A stretch of 64,000 bases of DNA from Dryocosmus kuriphilus. Its lineage: Eukaryota > Arthropoda > Insecta > Hymenoptera > Cynipidae. A model generated the notes under the pieces. It ran no database searches. It was not told where the DNA came from and saw only the letters and a list, made by a program, of their open reading frames with translations. The stretch covers positions 147,859,813-147,923,812 of the forward strand of contig CM076193.1 of assembly GCA_038277395.1 (NCBI GenBank). Reading direction: 5' to 3'. Below are positions 33,687 through 46,369 of this stretch, one piece after another; within the stretch, counting starts at the first letter, position 1, and each line of letters starts with the position of its first letter. The translations under genes were made by a program, and so were the position numbers.

Positions 33687-36600
33687 GAACCTCCCGTAGT
33701 CAAAAGGGGATACGCATGGATTCAGCGTGAGAAGTATTGTCCAGAACGTCAATTTTAAAATTTGTTCAAATGTTAATTTTAAGAACCGAAATTTGTAGAG
33801 AATTTCAAAGCGCATCTTTTCTTCCTTTTGCAAAATTTTGTAGCTTTTTTGTTTTTGAAATAATTGGAAAGAAGTTAATTTTTTGAAAACAAAAAATTTT
33901 AATCTTTTTTAACTTCAACTCACTTCGCCCTAACTTAGCAATTTTCAGAATTTTTTGCTTTAATTAATAGCAGATCACGTGTTTAAGTCTTCTAAGACTA
34001 ACTAAAAAAGAAAAAAGTAAATATTGTTATAAAAAAAAAAAGTTGTTAATTATTTGTTTAGACATTGTAAAAATCATGAATTATAATCTTCAAGCGCTTC
34101 GTTTAGCGAGCGAATTTTGAGCAACGATAAACTTCCAGTGAGAAAGTTGTGGATGAATGTTGAAGGAAGTTTTTTAGAAAGTTTGACATCAATCGAATTG
34201 ATGGTTTAAAAATTAATAATATTTCAAGACGCAAAGGGCTGGACGTCTGGTGCGTGGAATGTACCGAGAGTCCACACGACGAGAAATGCCACTCTCGCTA
34301 CATTTTGCCATCAACAATGATGAAAATTTTTGCAATTCATATGTTTAAATATTGAATTATACCAAAGTATAATAATTAAATGTGTTAATAACTTAACGCA
34401 CTTTAATAATAATTATTGAAAATCCTTATTTGCTGTTGGGTTGAGTACACGTGCTGTAGCTAATGCAGCTTTTAGCGAAAATTTTGAAGGTCATGCAGGC
34501 CAACCAAAACAAACTGATATTATGGTTAGTTGTCCTTTTTGTAAAGAAAGGAACTATAATGTAACAGCCATATTTTGGCAAAGAGGTTAAAAAGGGCTAT
34601 TTCTGTCACAAGCAGTACACATTTACTTTTATTACGTTTTCTTGATGTGAAGAATAGTTTTAATAATATTTTAAAAATTGGAATTCTCTAAGTGAAGAAT
34701 TAGAAAATGACTCGAGGCAGAAAAAGAAGTAGAACTGAAAGTTCGTGGAATAAGAATAAAAAGAAATTTGCCAAAAATAAGGTAAAATCGAAATTCGTCC
34801 ATGTTCGCCATTAAAAAGTAAATTTTAAACTTTTTTCATCCTAATTTTCGTATTTTCAATACTCTATTTTAAAATTAATTTTACTTCTAAAAGATTCTTC
34901 TACATGGGTACTGGATTTAAATAATTTTCTGATGTTAAATTTTTATCGATTACTGGTCCAAATAATTTTTTGGAGAAACGAAAAAAAATCTACCTCGGGA
35001 TTACTAGAATATTTTTTTTATATTTCAGGGAAAACAGTATATCACTAAGTCAAAAATTGGTGAAAACAATGTAACCTTCAAAACAGTTGCAGAGAGATCC
35101 TTCAAAGTTGCACAGTCTTGCTGTAGAGATAAATGTTTTGAGAAGATTTCATTGGATCAACAAAAAACATTACATAAAAGATTTTGGGATCTGGGTGATT
35201 ATCATAAACAAAATTTGCTTCTTCGTGGAATGCTAAAATGTAATGATCCTGATGAAACGGAAGCCAAGGAAAAATCTTCGCTTAATCAAATGGACGTATT
35301 TATTCCCTACTGAAGAGAATAGCATTACAGTTTGTAAAACTTTTTTCTGTAATTTTCTGCGTTTAGGTAAAAAACGAGTTGAAACCGTTAAAAAAAAACT
35401 CTTAAATAATCAGTCTTTGGCAAATTTTAGGAGGGGGACGACGCGAAAATCAGGTTAAGTATCAGAAAATATTAAGCAAATGATACTGAAGCATTGTGAA
35501 TCAATTCCACATAAATGTTCACATTATAAACGCAATTCGACTGGTTTAAAATATTTTGAAAATGCAGCACTAAATTTAAAGACTCTTTACACATTGTTTG
35601 GAGAATATTTTTCCCAAAACGCAAGTGAGGAAAAACTGCCAATAAGTGAATGCACGTACAGTAAATTTTTTAACTATTTCAGTGGATTTACGTTTAAATT
35701 ACCTCGAACTGACATATGCAATATTTTTTATAAAACGAAACTGATGGTGTAGAAGACCAAGAAACCATAAAGCACAAGGAAAATGCTCAAAGCTACTTTG
35801 CATTAAAAAAACAATTCCTTTTTGAAAAAAGTATTCTTTGCTGCGAGTTTGATTTTGCACAAAATTTGCCCTTGCCGAAATCACCAGTTTCTGATCAGTT
35901 TTATCGACGTTTACTATGGCTTTTTCTATTCAATGTGCATATAAACAATACGAACAAAAGTTTTATGTTTTCTTTTCTCGAAGGGCTTGCAAAAAGGAGT
36001 GCAAGTATTGTCTGTAGTTTTATTCAGTACGCCATATTGAATGAATATGATAAAATGAAGCGCCGCAGCATAACTCTTTTTTCGGATGGATGTCCTGGAC
36101 AAAATAAAAATTACACGGTGCTTAATTTTTTAATTTTGCTATCCATTCATTTGCAAACAGAAATACATTATGTATTTCCAGTTCGAGGCCATTCATTCAA
36201 CCAGTGCGATAGAAATTTTGGTACATTTTCCCAAAAATTAAAAAGAATAGAAAAAATAGAAACTTCTGCTGAATATGTGGAACTGATTCGTAATGCTCGT
36301 AAGCCCTCCTTCACAATGATTGATTCATGCGAAAACATTTTGCAAGATTTTGAAAAATCTTTCAGAGGTAATATGAAAAATCCAAGCAAGCTACAGATCA
36401 GTAGAGCTTTTGTTATACATTTCTTTCCCGATGGAAAAGTCAATGTCTATAATAACTACGAATTAAAAAAACTCCAATTTCTTTTTCTTTTAAACCTAAG
36501 ATTCAGCTAATTACCCTAGAAAAAGTTTCTCCACATCCAATCGGTATTAAAGCTGCTAAAGTGTAGGACGTGCAAAGCCTCTTCAATTATTTGAGTGCTT

Positions 36601-37639
36601 CTGGGAAAAGATTCTTCGAAAATTATTTTCAAAAAATTGATCAAAAGAATCAAAACGCAGAAGATACAGAAGGCAGTGAGGATGAGGAGTAAATTAATGT
36701 ACAAATACTGCGTATTTGACTCATTTCTTTTAAGAAATTAATTATGTTTCTCATATTTATTTGTATTTTTTGTTTGCATTATTTAGTAAAAAAAAAAAAA
36801 AAATAAACCATAATAACAGTTTGTTTTGGTTGGCCTGCATGACCTTCAAAATTTTCGCTAAAAGCTGCATTAGCTACAGCACGTGCACCCAACCCAACAG
36901 CAAATAAGGATTTTCAATAATTATTATTAAAGTGCGTTAAGTTATTAACACATTTAATTATTACACTTTGGTATTATTCAATATTTAAACATATGAATTG
37001 TAAAAATTTTCATCATTGTTGATGGCAAAATGTAGCGAGAGTGGCATTTCACGTCGTGTGGACTCTCGGTACATTCCACGCACCAGACGTCCGGCCGTTT
37101 GCGTCTTGAAATATTAATAATTTTTAAACCATCAATTCGATTGATGTCAAACTTTCTAAAAAACTTCTTTCAATATTCGTCCATAACTTCCTCACTGGAA
37201 GTTTATCGCTGCTCAAAATTCGCTCGCTAAACGAAGCGCTTGAAGATTATAATTCATGATTTTTACAACGTCTAAACAAATAATTAACAACTTTTTTGTT
37301 TATAACAATATTTACTTTTTTCTTTTGTAGCCTTAGAAGACTTAAACACGTGATCTGTTATTAATTAAAGCAAAAAATTCTGAAAACTGGCTAAGTCACG
37401 GCGAGTTGAAGTTAAAAAAAATTAAAAATTTTTTGTTTTAAAAAAATCTACTTTTTTCCAACTATTTCAAAAACTAAAAAAGCTACAAAATTTTGCAAAA
37501 GGAAGAAAATATGCGCTTTGAAATTCTCTACAAATTTCGGTTCTTAAAATTAACATTTGAACAGTTTTTAAAATTGACGTTCTGGACAATTCTTCCCACG
37601 CTGAATTCATGCGTATCCCCTTTTGACTTCGGGAGGTTC
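33687..37639 (+). mobile_element. 3.95-kb DNA element with ~0.83-kb terminal inverted repeats
   Basis: The arms 33687-34517 and 36817-37639 are inverted copies that align almost base for base. They start GAACCTCCCGTAGTC at the left, GAACCTCCCGAAGTC when the right arm is inverted, and end at CCAACCAAAACAAACTG. AATT lies outside both ends (33683-33686, 37640-37643). Because AATT is palindromic it could be a 4-bp duplication or part of longer ends with a 2-bp AT duplication. Exactly one gene lies between the arms. Confidence 0.85.
34704..36692 (+). pseudogene. transposon protein of an uncharacterised family (QNLPLP / D-x-C-P-G-Q-N-K-N / R-G-H-S-F type)
   Basis: Exon 1 (34704-34782) gives a basic N-terminus, MTRGRKRSRTESSWNKNKKK; the donor is GTAAAA and the acceptor TATTTCAG at ~35029. 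Exon 2 then shows a Cys block (AQSCCRDKCFEKI), KWTYLFPTEENSITVCKTFF, and a helix-rich middle (HCESIPHKCSHYKRNSTGLK). The core motifs follow: FDFAQNLPLPKSPVSDQFYR, ITLFSDGCPGQNKN and FPVRGHSFNQCDRNFG, then an acidic C-terminus (EDTEGSEDEE). I know this motif series from uncharacterised arthropod proteins, which I believe are grouped with DUF7869; from the conserved Asp and His residues a nuclease/transposase role is my inference. Lesions are a frameshift near 35240, a TAA at ~35456, a frameshift near 35745, and a frameshift plus TAG after 36480. Confidence 0.75.
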
Positions 37640-37897
37640 AATTATTCATGAATGCAATGGCGAATGGTGCAAAATTTGTTTAATTAACGCACCTATTGAA
37701 TTTCTTGACGAAAAGTTTATTTTGGGTGCTGTTTTACTATCATGACGGCCGAAATGATGAAAACTGTATCTTCAAAGCTCCACATCAGTTAGAAAATTAT
37801 TTTTAATTTGAAAAATTAAAAATGAAAGTGCGCCGCATTATCCACATAGTGGGGTAATTTCATGCAAAAGTAGTTTTTAGGAAGAATGAAAAATTAA

Positions 37898-38812
37898 TTA
37901 ATTTATCTTTTTCAACTTAGTTTTAGAATACGTGGTCAGAGAAGTACAAACGAGTCCGTCCGGTGCTACCTTCAATGGGATAATACAAATTCTGGGATAT
38001 GCGGATGATCTCGACTTACTCGGGGATGATAAAGAAACGGTAGCTAAAAATGCGGAACTCTTGATCAAAAAAGCCAAGGAAAGAGGTTTAGAAGTTAGCG
38101 AATCGAAGACAAAATATTTAATGACAGATCAGAACAAGGCAATGAAGAGGGGGATCTAATGGCCGGAAATATGAAATTTGAAAGAGTTAATGAGTTTAAA
38201 TACCTCGGGACTATTATAACTAGCAACAATAACATTAAAATGGAAATCAACAGGTGGCTGCACGCCGGCAATGGGTACTACTATGCAACAAATACATCAC
38301 TAAAATCGCGATCGTTATCTAGAAACATCAAAGTAAGAATTTAGAAAAAGATAATAATGCCGGTCCTCATGTACGGGTGCGAAACGTGGGCGCTGAGGAA
38401 AGGAGAGGAGAACAGGTTTAGCGTATTCAAAAATAAAGTACTTCGAAAAATCTATGGTCCCAAAAGGGACGAACAGACTGGTGAATGGAGGAAACTGCAT
38501 CATGATGAGCTGCATGCACTCTATGGGTCAGTAAATATTAATAGAGTAATGAAAGCGCGCAAATTAAGCTGGGCGGGAAATGTTGCAAGAATGGGCAACG
38601 AAAGAACAGTGGCGCAAGTTTTGAGAGGGAAACCGATTATTAAGAGACCTCTAGGCAGGCCGAGAAACAGATGGGAGAAAAACGTAAGGGATGATCTAAA
38701 AGAGCTAGGACATACTTATTTAAACTGGATGGAAGATGTACAGGATAGAGGTGCGTGGCGGTTCTGGATAGCTGAGGCAATGAACTTCCGAGTTCACAAA
38801 GCTACATTATAA
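37898..38812 (+). pseudogene. RTE-like LINE reverse transcriptase, 5'-truncated
   Basis: The remnant starts inside the reverse transcriptase (FIFFNLVLEYVVREV), with the catalytic motif LGYADDLDLLG (~38000), GLEVSESKTKYL, FKYLGTIIT (~38195), then PVLMYGCETWALRK (~38360) and the C-terminal block (ARKLSWAGNVARM, RPLGRPRNRWEKNVRDDLKE). These blocks are typical of RTE-type non-LTR elements common in insects. Lesions are a one-base frameshift near 38155 and a TAG at 38342-38344 where a Tyr is expected (KVRI-stop-KK). The frame after the last lesion is 151 codons to the end. Confidence 0.85.
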
Positions 38813-38862
38813 TAGTAATAATGATAATAATAATAATAATTATTATTCTTATTATTATATTG
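38811..38862. repeat. AAT-rich microsatellite at LINE 3' end
   Basis: TAATAATGATAATAATAATA and inverted ATTATTATT follow the LINE stop codon directly. RTE-type elements usually end in such short tandem repeats instead of a plain poly-A, so this probably marks the 3' terminus. Confidence 0.7.
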
Positions 38863-39074
38863 AGTGGCTGCCTATGGAAAAAAAAATTCGTAGATATTGT
38901 TCTTCGTGTTTATATATTTTATCATCACATGATCGATTATATTTTTCTTGATATCGATTGATATATGTTATGTGTACTATGTTCGACGCATCTCCCCTAT
39001 ACACCTGAAAAAATAATAAATTTTAATTCTTGACACAAGCAAATTTTCTAATTTACTTCAGTCAAACAAATACA

Positions 39075-42000
39075 AGTGTTGAAGCTTTTTAAAAGATTGT
39101 TTCCAACTGGAGAAGTTCAATTACGCTTGCTTCCATATTGGAAAAGTCAAATGTCACCGTTTCCTAATTGGAAAATTCTAATTTTGTTCTGTTTCAAAGT
39201 TGGAAAATTAAGCAGTGAGCTTGCAGTTTGGATAATTCCAATTTTTTTCTGGACCACAAGGGGAAAGCTTTAATTGTTGGTGCTTCAAAGTTTGATAATT
39301 TACCTTTTTTTTTTAACTGTGTGGAAACTTCAATTGTTGATGCTTTAAAGTTGTATAATTCAAATTCGTTTCAGTGTTGGTCAAATCAGCTGTGTTTGCT
39401 TCCAAGTTAGGAAATTAAGCCGTGATACCTTTTTGAGTTAAGAAATGCCAATTTTTATCCGCTTTACAATGGGAAAGCTTTAATTATTGATGCTTCAAAG
39501 TTGAATAATTCAAGATTGGTTGCTTTCAAGTTGGGAAATTCCAATTATTTTCTGCCTCACAGTCGAGAAACTTTAATTTTTGATGCTTCATGGTAGGAAA
39601 ATTAGATATAGAGATTGCTTCCAATTTGGGAAAATCAACTGTGCACGAATCTAAATTGGGAAATTCTCATTGATATTGCTTCCAGGTTGGAAAATTCCAA
39701 TTGTTTTCTGTTTCGTGAAGTAGAAATTTTCATTTTTGATCCCTCAAAGTTGGGTAATTCAACTGTGGTTGCTTCTAAATTGGTAAATTCAACCTTTACT
39801 GATTTCAAACAAGAAAATTACAATCCTTCTCTGCTTCACAGTAGGAAAACTTGAAGTGTTGATGCTTTAAAGTTTGATAATCAAATGTTGTTTTCAGTTG
39901 GGAAATCCAACTTTTTTTGCTTCCAAGTTCGAAAATTAGGCTGTCATATATTTTCGGGTTGGAAACCAATTGTTTTCTGCTTCAAAGTTAGATAATAATT
40001 CGACTCTTGTGACTTCCAAGTGGGAAAATCCAACTGTAGTTGATTCCAAGCTGGAGAAGTCCAATTTTTTTCTGCTTGATAGTGGGGAAAATTTAATTGG
40101 GGATGCTTAATTGTTAGATAATTTAACTTTGGTTGCCTCCAAGTTAGAAAATTTAACTCTGTTTGCTTCCAAGTTGAGATATTAAATTGCGGTTGCTTCC
40201 GAGATTGAAAATTAGAACTGTTTTCTACTTCACAGCGGGGAAACTTTATGATGGTTTCGGGTTGGATAATTAAAAAGTGGTTGTTTCCATGTTGGGAAAT
40301 TAAGTAGTCATTTATCATTTTGGATAATTCCAATTGTTTTCTGCACCACAGGGAGGAAGATTTAATTGTTGGTGCTCCAAAGTTTGATAATCTAATTGTT
40401 TTTTTCTTAACTATGTGGAAACTTCAATTGTCGATAATTTAAATTCGGTTACTTCAAAATTGGTAAAATCAGCTGTGTTTCCTTCCAAGTTAGGAAAATA
40501 GGCTGTGATATATTTTCGAGTTAAGAAATGCCAATTGTTATGTCCTTGATAATGGAAAAGATTTAATTGTTGATGCTTCAAAGTTGAATAATTCAAAAGT
40601 GGTTGCTTTCGAGTTGGGAAATTTTACTGTGCTTGCTTCCAAGTTGGAAAATGCCAATTATTTTCTATTTCACAGTCGAGAAACTTTAATTGTTGATGCT
40701 TCATGGTTGGATAATTAGGCATAGAGATTGCTTCCAACTTGGGAAAATCAACTGTGTGTGCCTTCAAGTTGGGAAATTTCCATTGGGAGTGCTTCAAGGT
40801 TGGAAAATTCTAATTGTTTCTTGCTTCATGAAGAAGAAATTAAAATGTTTAATGCCTGAAATTTGGATAATTCAACTGTGGTTGCTTCTATGTTGGTAAA
40901 TTCAACCTTTATTGATTTCAAACAAGAAAGTTACAACCTTTTTCTGCTTCACAGTAGGAAAACTTGAAGTGTTGATACTCTAAAGTTCGACAATCAGCTG
41001 TTCCATTCAAGTTGGGAAATCCAACTGTTTTCAATTCCAATTTGGGAAATTAGACTGAGATACATTTTCGGTTTGGAAATTTCCAATTGTTTTCTGCTTC
41101 AAAGTTGTATAACAATTCGACTCTTGTAGCTTCTAGTTTGGCAAATACAACTGTAGTTGATTCCAAGTTGGAAAAGTCTAATCTTTTTTTCATTTTAGCA
41201 GTGGGGAAAATTTAATTGTTGATGTTTAATTATCAGATAATTTGACTGTGGTTGTTTCCAAGTTGGAAAATTTAACTGTGTCTGCTTCCAAGTTTAGACA
41301 TTAAATTGTGGTTGTTTCCGAGATTGAAAATTAGAATTGTTTTCTACTTCACAGTGGGGAAACTTTATGATGCTTTAAAGTTGGATAATTAAGAAGTGGT
41401 TGTTTCCAAGTTGGGAAATTAAGTACTCAGTTTTCATTTTGGATAATTCCAATTGTTTTCTGCACCACAGGGAGGAAGATTTAATTGTTGGTGCTTCAAA
41501 GTTTGATAATTTAATTGTTTTTTTCTTAACTGTGTGGAAACCTCAATTGTCGATAATTTAAAGCTGTATAAATCAAATTCGGTTACTTCAAAATTGGTGA
41601 AATCAGCTGAGTTTCCTTCCAAGTTAGGAAAATAGGCTGTGATATATTTTCGATTTAAGAAATGCCAATTGTTATGTCCTTGATAATGGAAAAGATTTAA
41701 TTGTTGATGCTTCAAAGTTGAATAATTCAAAAGTGGTTGCTTTCAAGTTGGGAAATTTTACTGTGCTTGCTTCCAAGTTGGGAAATTCCAATTATTTTCT
41801 CTTTCACAGTCGAGAAACTTTAATTGTTGATGCTTCATGTTTGTATAATTAGGCATAGAGATTGCTTCCAACTTGGGAAAATCAACTGTGTATGCCTCCA
41901 GGTTGGGAAATTTCCATTGGTAGTGCTTCCAGGTTGGAAATTCTAATTGTTTCTTGCTTCATGAAGAAGGAATTAAAATTTTTAATGCCTGAAATTTGCG

Positions 42001-45000
42001 TAATTCAACTGTGGTTGCTTCTAGGTTGGTAAATTCAAACTTTATTGATTTCAAACAAGAATATTACAATCTTTTTCTGCTTCACAGCAGGAAAACTTGA
42101 AGTGTTGATGCTTTAATATTCGAAAATCAACTGTTCCATTCAAGTTGGGAAATCCAACTGTTTTCGATCCCAATTTTGAAAATTAGACTGAGATACATTG
42201 TCGGTTTGGAAATTTCCAATTATTTTCTGCTTCAAAGTTGGATAATAATTCGACTCTTGTGGCTTCCAATTTGGAAAATCCAATTTTAGTTGATTCCAAG
42301 TTGGAAAAGTCTAATTTTTTCTGCATGACAGTGGGGAAAATTTAATCGTTGATGCTTAATTATCAGATAATTTGACTATGGTTTTCTCCAAACTAGAAAA
42401 TTTAACTGTGTTTGTTTCGAAGTTGAGACATTAAATTGTGGTTGCTTCCTAGATTGAAAATTAGAATTGTTTTCTACTTCACAGTGGGGAAACTTTATGA
42501 TGCTTTAAAGTTGGATAATTCAAAAGAGGTTGCTTCAGAGTTTGAAAATTAAGCAGTGAGTTTTCAGTTTAAATAATTCCAATTGTTTTCTGCACCAGAG
42601 GGGAAAGCTTTAATTGTTGATGCTTCAAAGTTTGATAATTTAATTGTTTTTTTATTAACTGTGTGGAAACTTCAATTGTTGATGCTTTAAAGTTGTATAA
42701 TTCAAATTCGATTACTTCAATGTTGGTCAAATCAACTGTGTTTGCTTCCAAGTTAGGAAAATCGGCTGTGATATATTTTCGATTTAAGAAATGCCAATCG
42801 TTATGTCCTTGATAATGGAAAAGATTTAATTGTTGATGCTTCAAAGTTGAATAATTCAAAAGTGGTTGCTTTCAAGTTGGGAAATTTTACTGTGCTTGCT
42901 TCCAAGTTGGGAAATTCCAATTATTTTCTCTCTTTCACAGTCGAGAAACTTTAATTGTTGATGCTTCATGTTTGTATAATTAGGCATAGAGATTGCTTCC
43001 AACTTGGGAAAATCAACTGTGTATGCCTCCAGGTTGGGAAATTTCCATTGGTAGTGCTTCCAGGTTGGAAATTCTAATTGTTTCTTGCTTCATGAAGAAG
43101 GAATTAAAATTTTTAATGCCTGAAATTTGCGTAATTCAACTGTGGTTGCTTCTAGGTTGGTAAATTCAAACTTTATTGATTTCAAACAAGAATATTACAA
43201 TCTTTTTCTGCTTCACAGCAGGAAAACTTGAAGTGTTGATGCTTTAATATTCGAAAATCAACTGTTCCATTCAAGTTGGGAAATCCAACTGTTTTCGATC
43301 CCAATTTTCAAAATTAGGCTGAGATACATTGTCGGTTTGGAAATTTCCAATTATTTTCTGCTTCAAAGTTGGATAATAATTCGACTCTTGTGGCTTCCAA
43401 TTTGGAAAATCCAATTTTAGTTGATTCCAAGTTGGAAAAGTCTAATTTTTTCTGCATGACAGTGGGGAAAATTTAATCGCTGATGCTTAATTATCAGATA
43501 ATTTGACTATGGTTTTCTCCAAACTAGAAAATTTAACTGTGTTTGTTTCGAAGTTGAGACATTAAATTGTGGTTGCTTCCTAGATTGAAAATTAGAATTG
43601 TTTTCTACTTCACAGTGGGGAAACTTTATGATGCTTTAAAGTTGGATAATTCAAAAGAGGTTGCTTCAGAGTTTGAAAATTAAGCAGTGAGTTTTCAGTT
43701 TAAATAATTCCAATTGTTTTCTGCACCAGAGGGGAAAGCTTTAATTGTTGATGCTTCAAAGTTTGATAATTTAATTGTTTTTTTATTAACTGTGTGGAAA
43801 CTTCAATTGTTGATGCTTTAAAGTTGTATAATTCAAATTCGATTTCTTCAATGTTGGTCAAATCAACTGTGTTTGCTTCCAAGTTAGGAAAATCGGCTGT
43901 GATATATTTTCGATTTAAGAAATGCCATCGTTATGTCCTTGATAATGGAAAAGATTTAATTGTTGATGCTTCAAAGTTGAATAATTCAAAAGTGGTTGCT
44001 TTCAAGTTGGGAAATTTTACTGTGCTTGCTTCCAAGTTGGGAAATTCCAATTATTTTCTCTTTCACAGTCGAGAAACTTTAATTGTTGATGCTTCATGTT
44101 TGTATAATTAGGCATAGAGATTGCTTCCAACTTGGGAAAATCAACTGTGTATGCCTCCAGGTTGGGAAATTTCCATTGGTAGTGCTTCCAGGTTGGAAAT
44201 TCTAATTGTTTCTTGCTTAATGAAGTATAAAATTTAATTTCTGATGCCTCAAAGTTGGGTAATTCAACTGTAGTTGCTTCTGAGTTGGTAAATTGAACTT
44301 TTATTGATTTCAAATAAGAAAATTACAATTTATTTCTGCTTCACAGTAGGAAAATTTGAAGTGTTGATGCTTTAAAGTTCGATAATCAACTGTTTCTTTC
44401 AAGTTGAGAAATCAAACTGTTTTTGCTTCCAAGTTGGGAAATTAGGCTGTGATATATTTTCGGGTTGGAAAATTCCAATTGTTTTCTGCCTCAAGGTTGT
44501 ATAATAATTCGACTCTTGAGGCATCCAATTTGGAAAATCCAACTGTAGTTGATTCCAAGTTGGAAAAGTCCAATTTTTTCTGCATGACAGTGGGGAAAAT
44601 TTAATTGTTGATGCTTAATTGTGAGATAATTTAACTGTGATTGCCTCCAGTTTGCGAGATTAAATTGTGGTTGCTTCCGAGATGGAAAATTACAATTGTT
44701 TTCTGCTTCACAGTGGGGAAACTTTACCTTGTGATGCTTCAGAGTTGGATAATTCAAAAGTGGTTGCTTCCAAGTTGGAAAATTTAATTGTCTCTGCTTT
44801 CCAGTTGGAAAATTACAATGGTTTTAATCTCCGAAGTTGGAAAATTCAATGATGTTTGCTTCCAAATTGGAAAATTCCAATTGTTTTCTGCTTAAAAGTA
44901 TGGAAACTTTAATTTTTGATGATTCTAAGTTGAATAAATCAACTGTGGCTACTTATAAGTTGTGAACTTTAACTGTAGTTATATCCAGTTTCGGAAAGCT

Positions 45001-45010
45001 CCACAATTAC
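39075..45010. repeat. satellite of ~30-bp units in ~1.13-kb higher-order repeats
   Basis: The basic unit resembles TTGCTTCCAAGTTGGGAAAT plus a variable tail (TCAACTGTGG or TCCAATTGTTTTCTGC). Longer phrases recur with a fixed order: GATGCTTCAAAGTTGAATAA begins at 39489, 40572, 41706, 42835 and 43965, i.e. steps of about 1083, 1134, 1129 and 1130 bp. The units starting 41706 and 42835 are almost identical over the whole step, so that duplication is recent. The minus-strand frames (MNYSTLKHQQLNLFHYQG and others) recur once per unit and are artefacts. Confidence 0.88.
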
Positions 45011-45560
45011 TTGAGTAGAACTTATTTCATTTTAGTTTTCACTTTAGAGGCACGAAATCAAATTGAACTTTCGATTCGGTCCTCAAGAGGGTTTCGGCAC
45101 TGACTTGTTTGATTTCGATTCTCTGAAATAAGCCGAGAAAAAAAAAAATCAGACCGGTTCGCCAGTAACTTTTGCACTGCGGAAGCTGCAGGCGCGAGCG
45201 CGTGTCTAAAGAACGTGTATCATTATTCTCAACAGATAAAAACATCTCCATTCCCATGAGTTGCCAGTAAGATTTGCAACAACCTAGACACTCGTAGAAT
45301 TTTAATCAATCAATTTCTTACTTAGCTGCTCATTCTTCAATCACGAACTACTTAATTATACTATGAAACTTCGAAATGAAACTTTACGGATCTACAATTT
45401 ATTTACGACCATAAATTGTATATCTAATCAATTTTTTTGATTGCTTTTTAGATTGTCTTTTGAGAAAGTAAAGAAAAATTGGTTAGAGTTTCAGTTAGTA
45501 AGAAGAAGCCGTAAGTTAACGGTCAAAAACACAAATTAGCAGAAATTTGCTTACTTCGAG
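45011..45560. other. unassigned stretch after the satellite
   Basis: This is mixed-composition sequence without repeats. I see no convincing coding signal; the 72-codon minus-strand frame at 45039-45257 lacks family resemblance. Confidence 0.35.
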
Positions 45561-45905
45561 GTGGGTATTTTATGCGAAATTGACTTCAAAGAGCCGAATC
45601 TGGCACGAGTTTCTGAAGCTGGCGCATGTGTGGAAGGTCGAAATGATTATGGAAACATTTTCCGGGGCGAGAGGGACAGGAGGATTCTTATATCTTGTGA
45701 TCTACGACTCCTTGGCGGCACCTGTCCTTTGGAACTTCCACGGCCATCGTTTGTCGACGAACCGATGAATTTTATGGCTAGTCTAACGAAGTCGTTTCAA
45801 AAACCCAGGCCAACAGAAGAACTTATCGTGAATTTAATTGGACAAAGGCCAAATTCACAAATCCAAAACAAATGTTTGTTCCGCAAAAAAGAGACACTAT
45901 CCTAA
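45561..45905 (+). CDS. open frame of 114 codons, unknown, doubtful
   Basis: The frame MGILCEIDFKEPNLARVSEA continues to FRKKETLS and can be extended upstream without a stop for several codons (FAYFEV). Local composition is less AT-rich than its flanks and the residues look protein-like (GACVEGRNDYGNIF, ISCDLRLLGGTCPLELPRP). I recognise no domain. An overlapping frame (45547-45768) runs in a different phase. It could be an exon of an unknown gene or chance. Confidence 0.2.
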   Translation: MGILCEIDFKEPNLARVSEAGACVEGRNDYGNIFRGERDRRILISCDLRLLGGTCPLELPRPSFVDEPMNFMASLTKSFQKPRPTEELIVNLIGQRPNSQIQNKCLFRKKETLS

Positions 45906-46245
45906 CTTGGAAACAGCGAACTCTAGAGTCTCTAATGTCTCTGCAATTGTAACTTCCCAATTATTTTAAATAGTAAAGCAGGGTGTCTACATGACCAAAA
46001 AACCGGAAAACGATCAATAAGATTGAATTTATTTCAAATCAAGCAGGTCTTATCAGTGCTCTCAGGTGGAGATAATAGATATCTTCAGATTTTAAAAGCT
46101 TCATTTTAAATAATATTCACAATGCTGTTATGAGCTACAATTATTCAAGTTGCAAGTGCCGCAAATATGCTGACAAATTTATCAACAAAATACGAACTGA
46201 AAATAATTAATGAAAATATGTATGAATTTTAGTTCCTAAATATTT
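45906..46245. other. AT-rich, nothing recognised
   Basis: No gene or repeat structure seen. Confidence 0.35.
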
Positions 46246-46249
46246 ATAA

Positions 46250-46330
46250 TTTTTATATTTTTATTTTTTATATTATTATATATTTATATTATATTTATAT
46301 TTATATTTTTATATTTATATTTATTATTTA
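46250..46330. repeat. TTTATA microsatellite
   Basis: This is an imperfect run of TTTATAT/ATATTTAT units directly before the next satellite. Confidence 0.8.
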
Positions 46331-46369
46331 TAATTCCTAAATATTTTTAGTTCCTAAAAAAATATTGTA

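Noticed and set aside
39944..44757. several 60-129-codon minus-strand frames with shared sequence (MNYSTLKHQQLN type)
   Set aside because: They recur with the 1.13-kb satellite period and follow the repeat units; no independent coding evidence.
39075..45010. CRISPR-like regular repeats
   Set aside because: Units are diverged, abut without unique spacers and form higher-order repeats; this is a eukaryotic satellite.
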